DNA of 64,000 bases, taken from Tetrapyrgos nigripes. Taxonomy: Eukaryota > Basidiomycota > Agaricomycetes > Agaricales > Campanellaceae. The translations under genes were made by a program, and so were the position numbers. Shown here piece after piece: positions 22,869 to 35,237 of the stretch. Each line of letters starts with the position of its first letter. The stretch's first letter is position 1. The DNA is taken from positions 1 through 64,000 of the forward strand of contig JAACJM010000228.1 in assembly GCA_013368315.1 (NCBI GenBank), written 5' to 3'. A model generated the notes under the pieces. That model did no database searches, was not told where the DNA came from, and saw only the letters and a program-made list of their open reading frames with translations.

Positions 22869-22990
22869 TGAGAATAAATGAATATGAGGACACTTGTTAA
22901 ACAAGTGAGGCGACGAATACTATTGCAGCTCTGGAGGTATAGACAGTAAACTACTAAGTATTTATACTGTTGGCTACTGTGGCTATGCAA
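22869..22990 (-). repeat. 5' LTR of the Copia relic (U5/R side)
   Basis: The LTR ends TTTATTCTCA on the minus strand next to the primer site. A TATAAATA box (22959-22966, minus strand) about 90 bp inside fits an LTR promoter. The outer LTR border could not be placed. Confidence 0.55.
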
Positions 22991-25900
22991 GTCTGTAAAT
23001 ATAACACTGTGGAGAAAAGCAGATACTACAATGTAATGTCTGATATCAGTTCAGAGTCAACAATGTAAGAAACAATGTAAGTATGGAGTAGTACAGAAAG
23101 TAGGTGGTGCATATGTGGATACAAGTGGATTGTGTATACTAGAAAGTGGAGAGAAAGATAAGATCGTTCGTTGTAAGTATAGTTCAATATAAAATTCCAA
23201 CAGTACAAACAGCTGGTCATTCTATGTAGATGCTTGGAGCAAAAAACAGGTAACAATAACCATGAAGACAGAGTGAAAGTGCATAATTGAATAGTGAAAA
23301 ACAGCAAAGAAAGTAAAGGAAAAGGGAAGGAATAAGGGAAGGTGAAACACATAGAAAAAGGGAAAAGAAAACATACTTGGCATATACAAACCAGGGAGGT
23401 TTTGGCATCTTCAGTCGACGAAGCAAAGGAAAAGGAGAGAAGAAAATGATAACACACTGGAAGACAATAATAACTTCAAAGAGACATATACTCCCTCTAC
23501 TCTACTTCTAGCTTGACATCTAATTTGGTGTACCTGGTATCAAAGTCTTCCTGGAACAGTAGAGTGAGGAGAGTCAGTGGTGAAGGAGTGAAATGACGAA
23601 AACACTGACATATGTGAGTCATGTGTCTAACTGGATAAATCCAAAGCCGGTAAATTGTACTTTTTGGGTACTTTGGATGCGCTGAGAAAATAACATTGAG
23701 TACACTGGCCTTGAGGCCCCTGAAATAAAAAATTGTTAATAGTGAAGTACAGAAGAGCGCAGAAGGCAGGTGCACTGTTTGTGCACTGTGCAAGCATCTG
23801 ATGGAATAGGGATGATTGATGATGCATGCTTGAGAACACATTGGGGAATGGGACAACATAGCTACAAGCAGAAACTGAGTGTAAAGAACTCGGCCTCATT
23901 CTTCAGCCTCCCTCCACCTTACTCACAAGCTTCGCAAAATAAGTAATAGGCAAAACCAGGGGCAACTGCCCCCATTGAAATGTGAAGATTGTGAATGAGC
24001 AGTAGGGCCTTGTAGATACAAATGTATGTACTAGTAGTTTGAATGATATTATATAGGGTGGGTTGGGTGGGCAAAAGAAAAGTGTGAGCAAGTCTGGGAC
24101 TTGGGAGGAAGTCAAACTGAGGAATCATGAACTAGACAAGGATATATAATTGACAGATCATACTGGTCTACAACAGGCATCCACTGCAGACCACAGCACC
24201 TGCTGCATCTGATCCTTGGAAAGGGGTTGAAAAAAATAAATCGCAAACTTGTAAGAAATAAATGAAATGATGTACAGATGTCAGAAAGGAGTATTGAATG
24301 AGGCTCCGCTTGCTATTTGTGGAGGCCTCTGAACATGCAAACACCTCCATCAAGTAATTGAGACAACGTTGTTGTTGGGTCATGTTAAGAAATACAGGGG
24401 CTGCAAATATGGGTAAGGACTCAGAGGAAACCGGAAACAACAGCACAGGAGGAGACAGGATGAATGTGCACTGCCACATGCAGAAATGGAGTGTAAAGAA
24501 CTCAGCCTCATTTCATTTAGCCTTGTAATAACTAATCTTAGTAAGCAAAAAACTGGTCCCTAAGCTCTCAATCTCATAAAACTAGACTACTCTATGCTAT
24601 TCAACAACCATGTCACGAACTGCTACAGTTCTCTGTCCTCCTTCGTCTTCTACTTCATCATTAGACCCATTTTTTGATCATTCATCTATTGCATTTCCTC
24701 GATAAACCTGTTGAACCTTACATTACTGACTTTGAACCTTATAAAACCTGTCAAACTCTATAATAACTATCAATCAATCTTCCATTCTATTGATCCTATG
24801 TTTCTCCTATGTTTCTCCTATTTCTCCAATCTTAATCCTATCTTTTCCCTATCACTTATTCATTGCTTTTCTATATAAACCACTAGACATTCTAGTTAGT
24901 CCTTTAGTTCATTCACTTTGTCTCTGCTCTGTACTATACTATGCAGTGTAGAGCATAGTCAGCTTACTTGTCTCTTTTCTCTATATCTCAATCTATTGCT
25001 TGTATCTGACTTTATACTGTGTGACTTGGGTGGTTATTTGAGTGTATTGACAACCTTGACAGCCTTCGTACAGATACAGTGCAACAGCAATATGAGTATT
25101 GTTCCTGTGGAAAGCAGTCATCTACAGTTCATCTTCAGTGGGAGGCATCATACCCCTTGAGCCACTTAACTTCATTTTCTCAGTGCTCAGTCTTTACATA
25201 CCAAACAATCCACTTGTTGTATTGTGTGGTACCTTGCAGAGGTGTGTTCGTATAGTCACTTGTCATATTGTGTGGTTCTTGCAGAGGTGTACTAAGTCTT
25301 CTTTGTTCCCAAGCCAGTTACATTTTTCATCTTCGTTTAGTGCTCAGTTTACACTTCAGAGGTAGCTGCACCTATTCAAGCAGTGTATTACCATTCTCTT
25401 CTGCCCACCCCAGTTTCGTTTTGTATTTGTTGGAGTATCACCACACAGGGCACCCATATATCCTCTCTTCGACATCCATAATCATCCTCCTTGCATTCTA
25501 CCTACTTCCTACCACCTTCCAATCCTCCACATCACTCCCCTTTTACATCATTTTACCCTTTATCCCCCATCTGAACTAGTCTCTGTCCAGTTGAAGTGGT
25601 ATTCCATCTTGTTTTGACTTCAATTACTTTTCTTTTACTTCTTCCTTGAAGATTTGGTTCTGCTAGATCTATTATGAGAGCTTTAGCATCTCCCTACCCC
25701 CAAACTATACACCTCGTCTTGAGTGGAAGGTAGTTGTTGGTTGAGTCATTTGCCTTTGACCCCATGCTCAGCGTCTCACTGTGCTATTGTTTCTGATTTT
25801 TCCCTTGCCCCTATCATATCCAAATCTGCAGCTTGCCAAAGTTGCTGGTTAGATGTGTTAGCTTTTCATTCTCTCCTCCACGAGCATATCATCTTCACCA

Positions 25901-26683
25901 CTGTCATTCTCTCCTCTCTCATATTTATTCATCCACCAGTATATCTCATTTGGAAGATCAAAAATCTTGCATTCCAACTTCAAGGCAAGTTAAGTGCAAG
26001 GACGAACAAGATGAGTGGAGGTCACAGTCAACTCCTGTCCATGTGATTCAGGCGCATCTTCTTCTCATGGCAGGGATGAATGTATTTACTATTTTGGAGA
26101 AAATTATTTTTGGGTTATATTTGAATATTATTTACAAAAGACTAATCATCACTGTGAGTTCGTTGTCCAATTTCTCTTTATGAACTCATCTATCTTCTAT
26201 CCTTTCCACACTTCCATGGCATCTACTATCATCTTCCCTTGTCCCTCAACTACCTTTCCCAGTTTTGATCAAGGGGGAGGCAGGATAAAAATAAAAACAT
26301 GGAGTTGAAACAGATTTTGGCACCACCCACAGTACCCCCTCTCCCTCCTGCCTTATATAGTATATCTATAATCACATGACACATAAATAAGATATAATAA
26401 CCCCTAACCCTAACTTGAGATTAACACATTGAGGCTCACCTCAACTCCACTCAGACAAGTATTTGTTGCATTTTGTATCTTCTTGCAGAATAGCTGGCCA
26501 AGATGAAGCAGGAAAATCTTCAAAATTGTGCAATTGTAGTTAACTAGTCAAAAACAAGCTCAAAATACCCCATTTTAGGTGCAGTCAAAAAAAATTTTGG
26601 CCAGACCTTGGCCCCCCCCTCCCCCCTATGTGCTGGATATGTGGCCCACCTACCCCTTGGTTTTGATAACCTTCTAACCTATT
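22991..26683. other. AT-rich repeat-like region, no gene supported
   Basis: Frames are short and full of stops. A 35-bp sequence around GAGTGTAAAGAACTC occurs twice in direct orientation (about 23873 and 24490), a sign of decayed repeats. The 26271-26285 purine run may be an old polypurine tract. Confidence 0.5.
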
Positions 26684-26852
26684 TCAACTATGTCCTACAT
26701 GTTTTATATCCTTTAATCCCACTCTATGAGTTTTGCAAACTCCTATCACTTGTTTCATTTCCATATTCAACTATGTCCTACATGTTTTATATCCTTTAAT
26801 CCCGCTCTATGAGTTTTTTGCAAACTCCTATCACTTGTTTCATTTCCATACA
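26684..26852. repeat. 83-bp tandem duplication
   Basis: Two adjacent copies (26684-26766 and 26767-26852) differ at one base plus a 2-nt insertion in a T run. Unit begins TCAACTATGTCCTACATG. Recent local duplication. Confidence 0.9.
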
Positions 26853-28940
26853 CCTAAACTTGTTTGACATATAAAAGTAAACCTGAGAGACTCATCTCAG
26901 CATCCTTCATCTTTTCACCTTACTCACAAGTCTCTTGGGTGTGTAGTTATTCATCCTTTGTTTTCTCATACATACTCACAGAGTCTCAGTAGATCTTATC
27001 AGTATATTTTTACGTTACTCTCCCATCTCTCCCTCATTTATTTTATGTACTTTTGTATGTGCTAATAGGTGGTTTTTGTAATTAAGTGCTAGGAAATACA
27101 CCCAAACACAAAACCTTATACAAATGTAAATGAGATGAGTGTTCTGAGTAGTCAGAGTACTCAAAATCCCAGTTTACTTGTACTATAAGTACTTTTGATT
27201 GGGGTTCTTCAATGAAGTTAGTGCTTAGCATGCAACACAATAAACACAAGTTTAACACCAAGGGGATGGTCCCAGATCAACGAGTCCCAAATCAAACACT
27301 TGTAGGCCACAGTTGCCTTAAAATCAAACACTCTTGACACTTAATAGACCAAAGGTCAACACAAAGATCACAGTTATAACCACAAAATGTTCAATTTAAA
27401 CTCTATTATATCCAATGCAATGTTTATACTTGTAGAGAGTGCAGTTAAGTTTGTTTAGAAGCTTTAGTCCGTGTTTCACATCCTCTACTATTGCTAGCGA
27501 GATCCGATACTCTACAGTATGTGGCTTGGGTAGCTACTCGTAATATCTGGTCCTTTTATACTACTCGCAGCTACAACTATACAGTTACTTATTTCTTTTT
27601 GATGTCCACTAAAAGGTATGTAGAGAAAATACAAAACAAATCGAAAAATCCATTAGCGAGTTCTACCTATTTCCTTGTAAGTAAAGACTTGCTTATTAGG
27701 GTATACAGAAACTGTTCAATATTATCTAAATATTCATAGGAACTTTCTTCAGACCTCTTTGTAAGCCATCTGGTGTTTTTGTGTACTGCCCTGGTTAGCG
27801 AGCATTGCATCTATGACTCAGAATGCTCCACTTATGACTGCTAGGTCCCTCATATGTGTCCTTATGCTAGGGGTATAGGGTTTTCTCATAGTTTCTTTGT
27901 TCCATTCAGTTTTCCTTTCCCTTTTCTCTGGTCTTGCTTTATACACACTCTATGCATTACCAACAGTCTACTACTTAGTCCTACATATGAGTCCAGCTCT
28001 TCTGCAGTCCCATTTGCATACTTATTCATCCTTCAATGCTTTCAACGCCTAGCTAGACGCTTACTGACAGATTTATCCTTATCTGGAAATACCGTTACCT
28101 GTTTGGGTTGTATTCTGATCATTCAGATGTACCGCAACTTAGTGCTTCTGTCCCTTATATCTCTGTGTAGAGACGTCTGTTCACTATCCCCTCTGTACCG
28201 ATGGATAGCTGAACTCTCTGGGATCCTGTACATATATACTTTGTCCTACTTTTATCTTCATATACCTTTTACAGATACTTAAGACTCCCTCGAAGCCGTC
28301 TTAGTACTATGGGATTTGCTGATACATAGATCTAGACCTAGTGTGCTTGTCCACATGTCCAATCTTAGCGCTGTCTTCTCCAATCGACCTTTCAGCTGAG
28401 GATTGTGCTGCTTACATGTTCCTATGCCCATGGATAGGGGCTATCTCGCACTTCACTGTCCCTTTGGATCATGCTAGCAGTACTAGTCATTATAATAGGA
28501 TTCGAAAGCCTTTGTAGGCTATCTTTATTATTCGGTGGGTCTGCTATCATAACTCCAACTCATACATATCTATCATAGTACTTAGAATGGGTTGTTTCTC
28601 CATCCATAAGTACTTAATATTATTGTACTGTTGTTTTCTAGTCCCACTAGGTCTTAACTAGCAGTTCAGGGCTCACCCTAGTCCTCTTATTCCCTTAAAA
28701 GAATGTCAAAACTGATATTATGGACCAAAATCTAAGTATGTATATGGCAATTTTGTATGGCATATCAGCACTTTCTGACTCTCATAGCTCAATACACCCA
28801 GGGGAGTCACTGTTTCAGGGCTCTCCATGACACACCTAATCCTTTCTTGTTACACTGCAAGAAATTCTCCAGAACAAGTCTGCAAGATGATTAGATGAGA
28901 ATAAATCTAAGTAGGGTCCCACATGGAGTAGTCTGGCCAT
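26853..28940. other. AT-rich intergenic region, no gene supported
   Basis: No coherent coding sequence, RNA gene or element ends recognised. Confidence 0.5.
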
Positions 28941-28950
28941 TGTGGAAATA

Positions 28951-29445
28951 TTCGAGATTTACTCCAGAGTTCAAAAAATGCCCGACAAAATGCACTCATC
29001 CCTACTGTGTCTTGGACCACTAAAGTTCTTGGTGCCTCTGATTTTCACAACTAGCTGTCTCAATGGGTCAAATTTCATTGAAAAAAATGGCAGCAAAACT
29101 CCATTTTCCTTGGTGAATGCAGGTCCAGCGCGGCGGGAAATGTGCACGTCTATGTAGACAAGGAAAGTGTGGGCCGGCGCTTGTGTGTGGCAACAATGCC
29201 CAAAAAGGGAAGCGGCACATCGGCCTGATGGCAATTGCCAATGTGGGCGAATACAGCATATGTAGCCACCTCACCTCACTGATAGGGGGAGTCCATTTTT
29301 GGGTGAAATCAAATTACGGCTTTTTCGGGCAGGGTATTTTTTTGGCCTATCAGAGCCAAACGAGGCAACAGTTCAAAATATTCGTGATTTACTTTTTCCC
29401 AGAAACTTTGTCCAAATATGCACTAACCCCTCTTATCGCCGCGGT
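28951..29445. repeat. Repeat with direct copies and a coding-like block
   Basis: AAT ATT CG(A/T)GATTTACT occurs at about 28950 and 29382, in each case followed some 40 bp on by TGCACTNANCCCT, so a segment was duplicated about 430 bp apart. Between them, 29026-29105 aligns in two blocks to exon 2 of the WDR7-like gene at 44.2 kb (translated FLVPLIFTT and SNFIExNGSxTP). Confidence 0.6.
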
Positions 29446-30996
29446 GGCGTGACAATGATGTCATTCGTGAGCCACGCACCTCGCGGTGGCAATTGAGAGG
29501 GCATCTACATATATAGCTCTGTGTATCTACTATGTCCATAATTGAAGATTATTGACTGAGCTTTGGCTGAGCTCTTATTAGTATCATAGCTATCAGCCGC
29601 AACTTCCGAACTTGTTGCGGAGTCACTGATCGAGCCTGCTGCGCTGATATGAGTCGCAGCCTCCACTGAGCCACTGGACTGGGCAGACAGCGACCCGCGT
29701 TTTATTGTTGATTTTTGATTGCTGTGGCAATGCCGATACCGTACCAGTTATGCGTGTAGCTTCCGACCTTTATTGTAAAAGATAGGGAGAAAACAAGGAA
29801 TTGGTATTCGTACCCTCCTCGGATCCGGAGTCAGTGATTCGGAGTTGATAGTGAAGAAATGTGTGTCTTCTACTTTTTATCATACCCTATAGATCCATTA
29901 TGGTACATCCGGGCTTTACGCTGCGCCCAATATAAGCGTCGTGGCGTCGTGGCGACGTGGGCGTCGACCTGCAATATTGATTTGAACACCGCCCCATCGA
30001 AAAAGACGGGTCGCACAACACTATGACCACAAGAAGGCTAATTATCAGTGAATACGACAATGCGGTCTTCCTACTAGTGAATGACATGAAGAATAAGCAA
30101 TCACCTCGGTGTTCGAAATCGGAGCCTGAGGTGAGGAAGGATCCATATTCTGAGACATTCCGACGGGGTGGAGCTTTGTATCCATACTGATTTTTCTAAA
30201 CATCTTGCAGAGTCGTTCAAGGGGAATTTCATGCGGGGAGCCCTGAAATAGTGCCTCCCCTGGGTACAAGAGAAAAAGAAATTAAGAATAGAACTCGTGG
30301 TGATTGTAAAGACATTTCAAATATTTTATATTGGTAGAGAAACTTCAGGGCTTCCCCTCGCAACTGCGACTGCGCAGCGCTTATTGACAGCTTGCAAATG
30401 GCCGCGACAGTGGAAACGGAGAGATGATGATCAGTACACATGTGGTGCACATGCATACTGAGAGATTCTACCATGGTGCGACAACTTCATTCAAAGGTCA
30501 ATCTAAAGGCAAAGTTGAAGGTCTTGTAGAGAATTTCGAGGAGGTAGAGGGGGGAAAGTTCTAATCGAACAATTGGACCATATTTCGTCCCTGACCCACT
30601 GCGCAGGCAGTTGAGTATCGGCCTATTGCGATGAGGAACCCACTGGAAGGCAATATCGTCTCAACTTCCAGCTCATGATCAAAAGCCCCACCCTTTCACC
30701 GAGATGGCAACTCACGAAAAGACAAAACATCAGATCCAGGCGACCTCATTGCCTCATCTGAATTGGAAAGTAGATAAGTATCATCACGGTAGCAATGTAT
30801 TCAGATAGACGCTCGTACTATATGCGTGCAGATCGTCAATTCCCGTGTAGCAACGTCTACATAGGTAAGTACATCGGTACACTTTGCATGACTCACGCAA
30901 AGAAACAAAGATTCAATGCGACGAAGGCGAAAACCTTTCCCTACATAAGTATCTTGAATTCGCTGTCGGTGTTTGGAAAGCTATCATCCATCTGCA
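29446..30996. other. Intergenic region, no gene supported
   Basis: Only short frames. The segment near 30800-30840 (GACGCTCGTAC...) recurs upstream of the second SUR7-like gene near 32500, part of the tandem duplication. Confidence 0.5.
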
Positions 30997-31964
30997 ATGT
31001 CCCGTCAATTCTTCGTCCCGGGAATTATCCTCCTCTTTGTAGCCCTCGTGCTGAGCTTCTTGACTTCAATCTCACTTCCTTCCATACACTTCCTCGATAT
31101 TGCTCGCATCCACTTTGGTAATGGTCAAGGTCAAAATCTACCTAAGGATCAGTTAATCCAAGAGGCAAGGGTAAGTGGTGGTTGCCTTCGCTCGAACTTC
31201 GTCTTAATATGTTCCCTCTTGATCTTTTCTCTAAAAAATTATAGTTTGGTATCTGGTAAGCGGTGATTCGATGCTATGAGTGACTAAAGAGACAAACCTA
31301 TATCCACAGGGGATACTGCTACTACGACCTCAACGACGACTCGACATGCGTGCACACTGGGCATGGATATGAATTTCCCCTCAGGGCCAGCTTTGATGGC
31401 GATACCAACACGATCACTGTGGAAACAATTGGAGCGAGCTGGACTAGGGGTTTGGCTGTACATCCTGTTGGTCAGTTACATTACTTTCGAGTACACTCTC
31501 TTGAACGATGTGGCGCTAACTTATCTCATCGGGTATCTAGCTACGGTCTTTACGGCCATAGCTCTAGGCCTTTCCGTCTATTCCACTGTCACTGGCAACA
31601 TCGCTGCAGCCTTGGGAGTCCTGGTTGCCTCGCTCTTGGCAGCGTTTTTGACCTTGCTGGCGTTTATCATCGACATTGCTCTCTACGCCTACGTTCACCA
31701 TAAAGTCCACGAAGTTGATGGTAGATGGAATGTCGATACTGCACCAGGTGCGTAACAAGGTCTCCGACGTAGTTGATATCGAGCTGAGCTGAGAATTTGT
31801 TGATTTTCACTATAGGTTTCTGGTTAACTTTTGTCTCTCTCCTCTGCATACTTTTCGCCACATGCACGATCTTCATTGGGCGCCGAAAGGCAGGAGATTC
31901 ATCACCGAGCTATCCTACGATGTCAGGAGGTTCAGGGATCTTGTCTCGATTCAGAAAGAACTGA
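30997..31964 (+). CDS. SUR7/PalI-family membrane protein, copy 1
   Basis: Exons 30997-31170, 31245-31255, 31310-31470, 31541-31747 and 31816-31964 give 233 residues. Helix 1 lies at about 8-28 (FVPGIILLFVALVLSFLTSI). An extracellular loop contains GIWGYCYYDLND and a second Cys (the W-G-C pattern of SUR7/PalI and claudin-like folds). Three further helices follow, the last being FWLTFVSLLCILFATCTIF. SUR7 proteins organise eisosome membrane domains; PalI/Rim9 helps the pH-sensing complex at the plasma membrane. Which role applies is unknown. Exon 2 is an 11-nt microexon. Confidence 0.85.
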
Positions 31965-32767
31965 GAATCGTGATCTGACCTGGTGTCGAAGGGACGATTG
32001 AAGTATTCAGCTAGGTCTGAACACCGAGGACTCATCGCAATGGGTACTGTACTCAGTATCACTTCTGAACGCTTTCCAAACGGCTATGTATATGTATATT
32101 TCTTGTATTTATTTCGCGCTTTCACTCGCTGAAAAGTTCTACGATCGTGTAGCACTAGCTTTCTTGAATGGGATGACAGCCGCGACTGTAATAGCGAAAG
32201 AGGATAGTTGCCTTTGCCAGTAAGAGATCTCAGCTTGAATAAACGCCCATAGCGTCCGGTGCTCGCGGAGGTGCTCGATGTTTTCAGCCACTGAATTCAT
32301 AAACGGATGAGGCAATAAGCGATACACACTAGAAGGAGTGGCAAATATGGGCGAACGAGTTCACCAACGTAGCTCTTGAACAGGCCTTCATAGACTAAGA
32401 GAGAATCTTTGAGCTTCAACCAGGAGCGGTACTTGAGCGGTACGTACCTTGATCCACTTCTAAGAAGATCGTTTGAGAATTGTTCGAGAACCAATAGTAG
32501 ACGCTCGTACCATATGCTCCTTGATCTTGTGGTGATAGCCGATGGTTCGTATCTTCAAACGATTATATTCTGTAGACGCTCAAGACTCGGATGATTTTAT
32601 CTTCCAGGGCTGCTATTGACAGGATTTTATTTTTTGACTCACGCAGGGTATACATAAAAGAGCAAGGGGGGGAAATCCCATTTACGGTCTTCCCCTTCAC
32701 CCCCTCCCCCTGACCTGCATACCCTCAGCAGTCACTGGTGTAAGACAAGCGTCAAGCTTCCGATCTA
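31965..32767. other. Spacer between the tandem SUR7-like genes
   Basis: No gene seen. It includes sequence duplicated from upstream of copy 1. Confidence 0.5.
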
Positions 32768-33712
32768 ATGTCCCGCAAATTCTTCGTCCCAGGAATCATC
32801 TTCCTTTTCGTGGCCTTCGTGCTCAGCTTCTTGACGTCAATCTCACTTCCTACCATACACTTCCTCGATATTGTTCGCATTCATTTCGGTGGTGGTCAGG
32901 GTGTCCCTGATGAGGCGAAGAAGCTGTTTGCCCAAGAGACGCGGGTACGTCTTTCGCTCTCGAGTTGAAAAGCCCAGTCGTCTCAAACCATTTGCTCTCC
33001 TCGTTGTCGGATACTCTACAGTTTGGTATCTGGTAAGCGAGGATTTTTTTCTACCATGGAGAATTACTCACGAGATTTCCACACTGCCAGGGGAATCTGC
33101 GAATACGACCTCAACGACGACTCGACATGTGTGCATACCGGGCATGGATACGACTTTCCGTTGGTTGGTGTCGATCTTAGCTCTGGCAGTCCGCAGATCA
33201 TCCAAGCGAACATTGGAGCAGGTTGGACTAGAGGTTTGGCGGTACATCCTGTTGGTAAGGAGTCTTCCTCGAGTACATCATGGACAATCCCCCACTTACA
33301 TGGCTTCCTCAAGCTACTGCCGTAACCTTCATTGCTCTATGCCTTTCCTTCTCTTCCAACGTCGCTGTGCTCTTGGGGGCTATGATCGCTTCGTTCCTAG
33401 CGGCGTTCTTGACCTTTCTGGCTTTTATCATCGACATTGTGCTGTACGCCCGCGTTCACAGTAAGGCCCACGACGTGGATAGTAGATGGGATATCGACAC
33501 GGCACCAGGTACGTATCGTGTTTGCATACTGAAACACCCAGCTCGATTGAGAGTTTTCATCAGGTTTTTGGTTGACTTTCGTCTCCCTCCTATGCACACT
33601 TTTCGCCACATGCACAGTCTTTATTGGTCGCCGAAATGCGGCCGACTCGTCACCAAGTTATCCTATGTTGTCGAAACCGTCTGGATTCTTCTCTCGGTTC
33701 AGGAGAAACTGA
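32768..33712 (+). CDS. SUR7/PalI-family membrane protein, copy 2
   Basis: Exons 32768-32944, 33022-33032, 33091-33254, 33314-33508 and 33564-33712 give 231 residues. It is a tandem paralogue of copy 1 with the same exon phases and the same 11-nt second exon. MSRKFFVPGII, HFLDIVRIHF, GICEYDLNDDSTC, WTRGLAVHPV and the four helices are all kept; the main differences lie in the extracellular loop. Both copies look functional. Confidence 0.86.
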
Positions 33713-34010
33713 TCATGAGGGAGGACGAAGACATCAGATTGAAAAAGGGTTTATTCTGATCAATCTCACCACATCCGTATGCATCATGACGGTCCCTAGT
33801 TCGACATCAATCTTCCTCACATCGCGTTCGTTCAGTGATCAAATAGTTCTTATTCTTGACACGTTGTTCCATTCCTGACTGCAGGATTATACCAATAAAG
33901 TGGATATCATTAGTAGGAAATTTGTATTTGAGCAATTAAATACACAAGAAAACTCATCAATCAGACGCATGCACAACAGAATCCCCCTGTCAATCAACAA
34001 AGTAGCCAGC

Positions 34011-35237
34011 TCAGCTCAACCAAGTTGTCCACTGACTCTGCTTGCCCTGGAAGACTTGCGCAATTTCCCTGGCGACAATCCTATTGGCTTGCTCGCTTGG
34101 GTGTAGCTCGTCATACCTAGGTAAGATGATCAGTCATGACTCCGCACCCATGAAGATGAAAAGCAGGAAAGGCAAGGAGAACTCACCACAGATAACTGTC
34201 CCTGGCCGGCCCATTAACGATAGAACAAACCCCACTCTTCGGGTCATTCTGCTTGAAGACACAGGGGCGGATGCATCCCGTCACGTTATACGGTACAGTT
34301 CCATTGAGATAGAGTCCCGGATGGTCATAGATGTCTTGGAAGAGCGAGTGGGAGTCGAAGTATGCTGGTATAAAAGAGTAGATAGGGAGATCGTATTAGA
34401 GCACTGGATACGTAGACACGTAGTTGCATGTCCTCACCAATGTGCGCACCAGGCAACGTTGATGCCAAATCTTTCAGCATGAGTTTGGTCAAAGCATTCC
34501 CAGCTTCTACCATCTCGGTCATCTGCACAGACCAAGCTGTACTGTTCCTCTCCTTTAGCCAGAACCAAGTGTAGTACGAGTTTGCTGAGTAGAGGATGAC
34601 GTGCTGGAGAGGGATCATCTGAGGGTAGCACAGGAGCAGATGTTAGAGAAAGAGCTAGGGAAAGCGACATGGACAAATTCACATTTTGGACAATAAAATT
34701 CCTCGCCCCACCCTTATCATAGAGCATCTTGACCCAATTCACCATACACTTCGCTACATCCACCACGGTGACCCCAGGATCATTCCCAGTAAGCAACGCA
34801 TTGGCTCCCAAATCATTCGTCCCAATCCAAAGCGTATACACTGTATCCTTCCCACCAACGTTCTTCCCCGCATCCGTTGTATGAAAATTAAAGTAGGAGG
34901 GAAGTTGGGACTCGGAGACCGGAGGGGCCGGACGATACGTCAATTTATTAGAGCATGTAGCGCCGGATTTGGCGAAAGGATAGAGTGTGGTCTTGGTGTA
35001 GCCTGAGAGATAGACTGGCCAGGCTTGAGCGTCAGGACCGTCCCCTACATTGACGATGTCAGTATAGGAGTCGCCGAAAGTGACGAAGGATTTGATTTGA
35101 TTGGGTTGAAGGGGATTATCGAGGGTAGGAATCCCCAAAGACAATAGTTTTTGGTGATTGTGGAGGGCAGAGACGCCAAGAGCTATGCAACCGACGACAA
35201 GAGTTACGCAGAGGGCAGAGATTAGGGTGGGTCTCAT
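34011..35237 (-). CDS. Secreted GDSL (SGNH) esterase, copy 1
   Basis: Exons on the minus strand 35237-34683, 34618-34438, 34364-34187, 34116-34011, 339 residues. A signal peptide begins MRPTLISALCVTLVVGCIAL. The SGNH blocks are VTFGDSYTD (nucleophile Ser), GTNDLG (oxyanion Asn) and YDELHPSEQA (Asp and His of the triad). Size and motifs suit fungal CE16-type acetylesterases, which remove acetyl groups from hemicellulose oligomers; lipase or other esterase activity is possible. An in-frame upstream Met at 35363 exists, but the chosen start places the signal peptide first. Tandem with the next gene. Confidence 0.9.

Larger units (their letters stand above)
19888..22970 (-). mobile_element. Ty1/Copia LTR retrotransposon, internally deleted
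   Basis: On the minus strand the order is LTR end, primer site, gag, zinc knuckle, protease, integrase, as in Ty1/Copia. Reverse transcriptase and RNase H are missing. Integrase sequence breaks off after FGSIVYVKH (near 19906) and is joined directly to an 18-nt sequence (19888-19905, TATGAGAATAAATGAATA on the plus strand) identical to the end of the 5' LTR at 22867-22884, which suggests deletion from integrase to the end of the 3' LTR. Several frameshifts show it is dead. Confidence 0.85.

Noticed and set aside
26268..26285. GATCAAGGGGGAGGC, like a Copia polypurine tract
   Set aside because: No matching LTR pair or pol sequence could be seen on either side.
26399..26415. CCCTAACCCTAAC, telomere-like
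   Set aside because: Only two units, in the middle of the window; no array.
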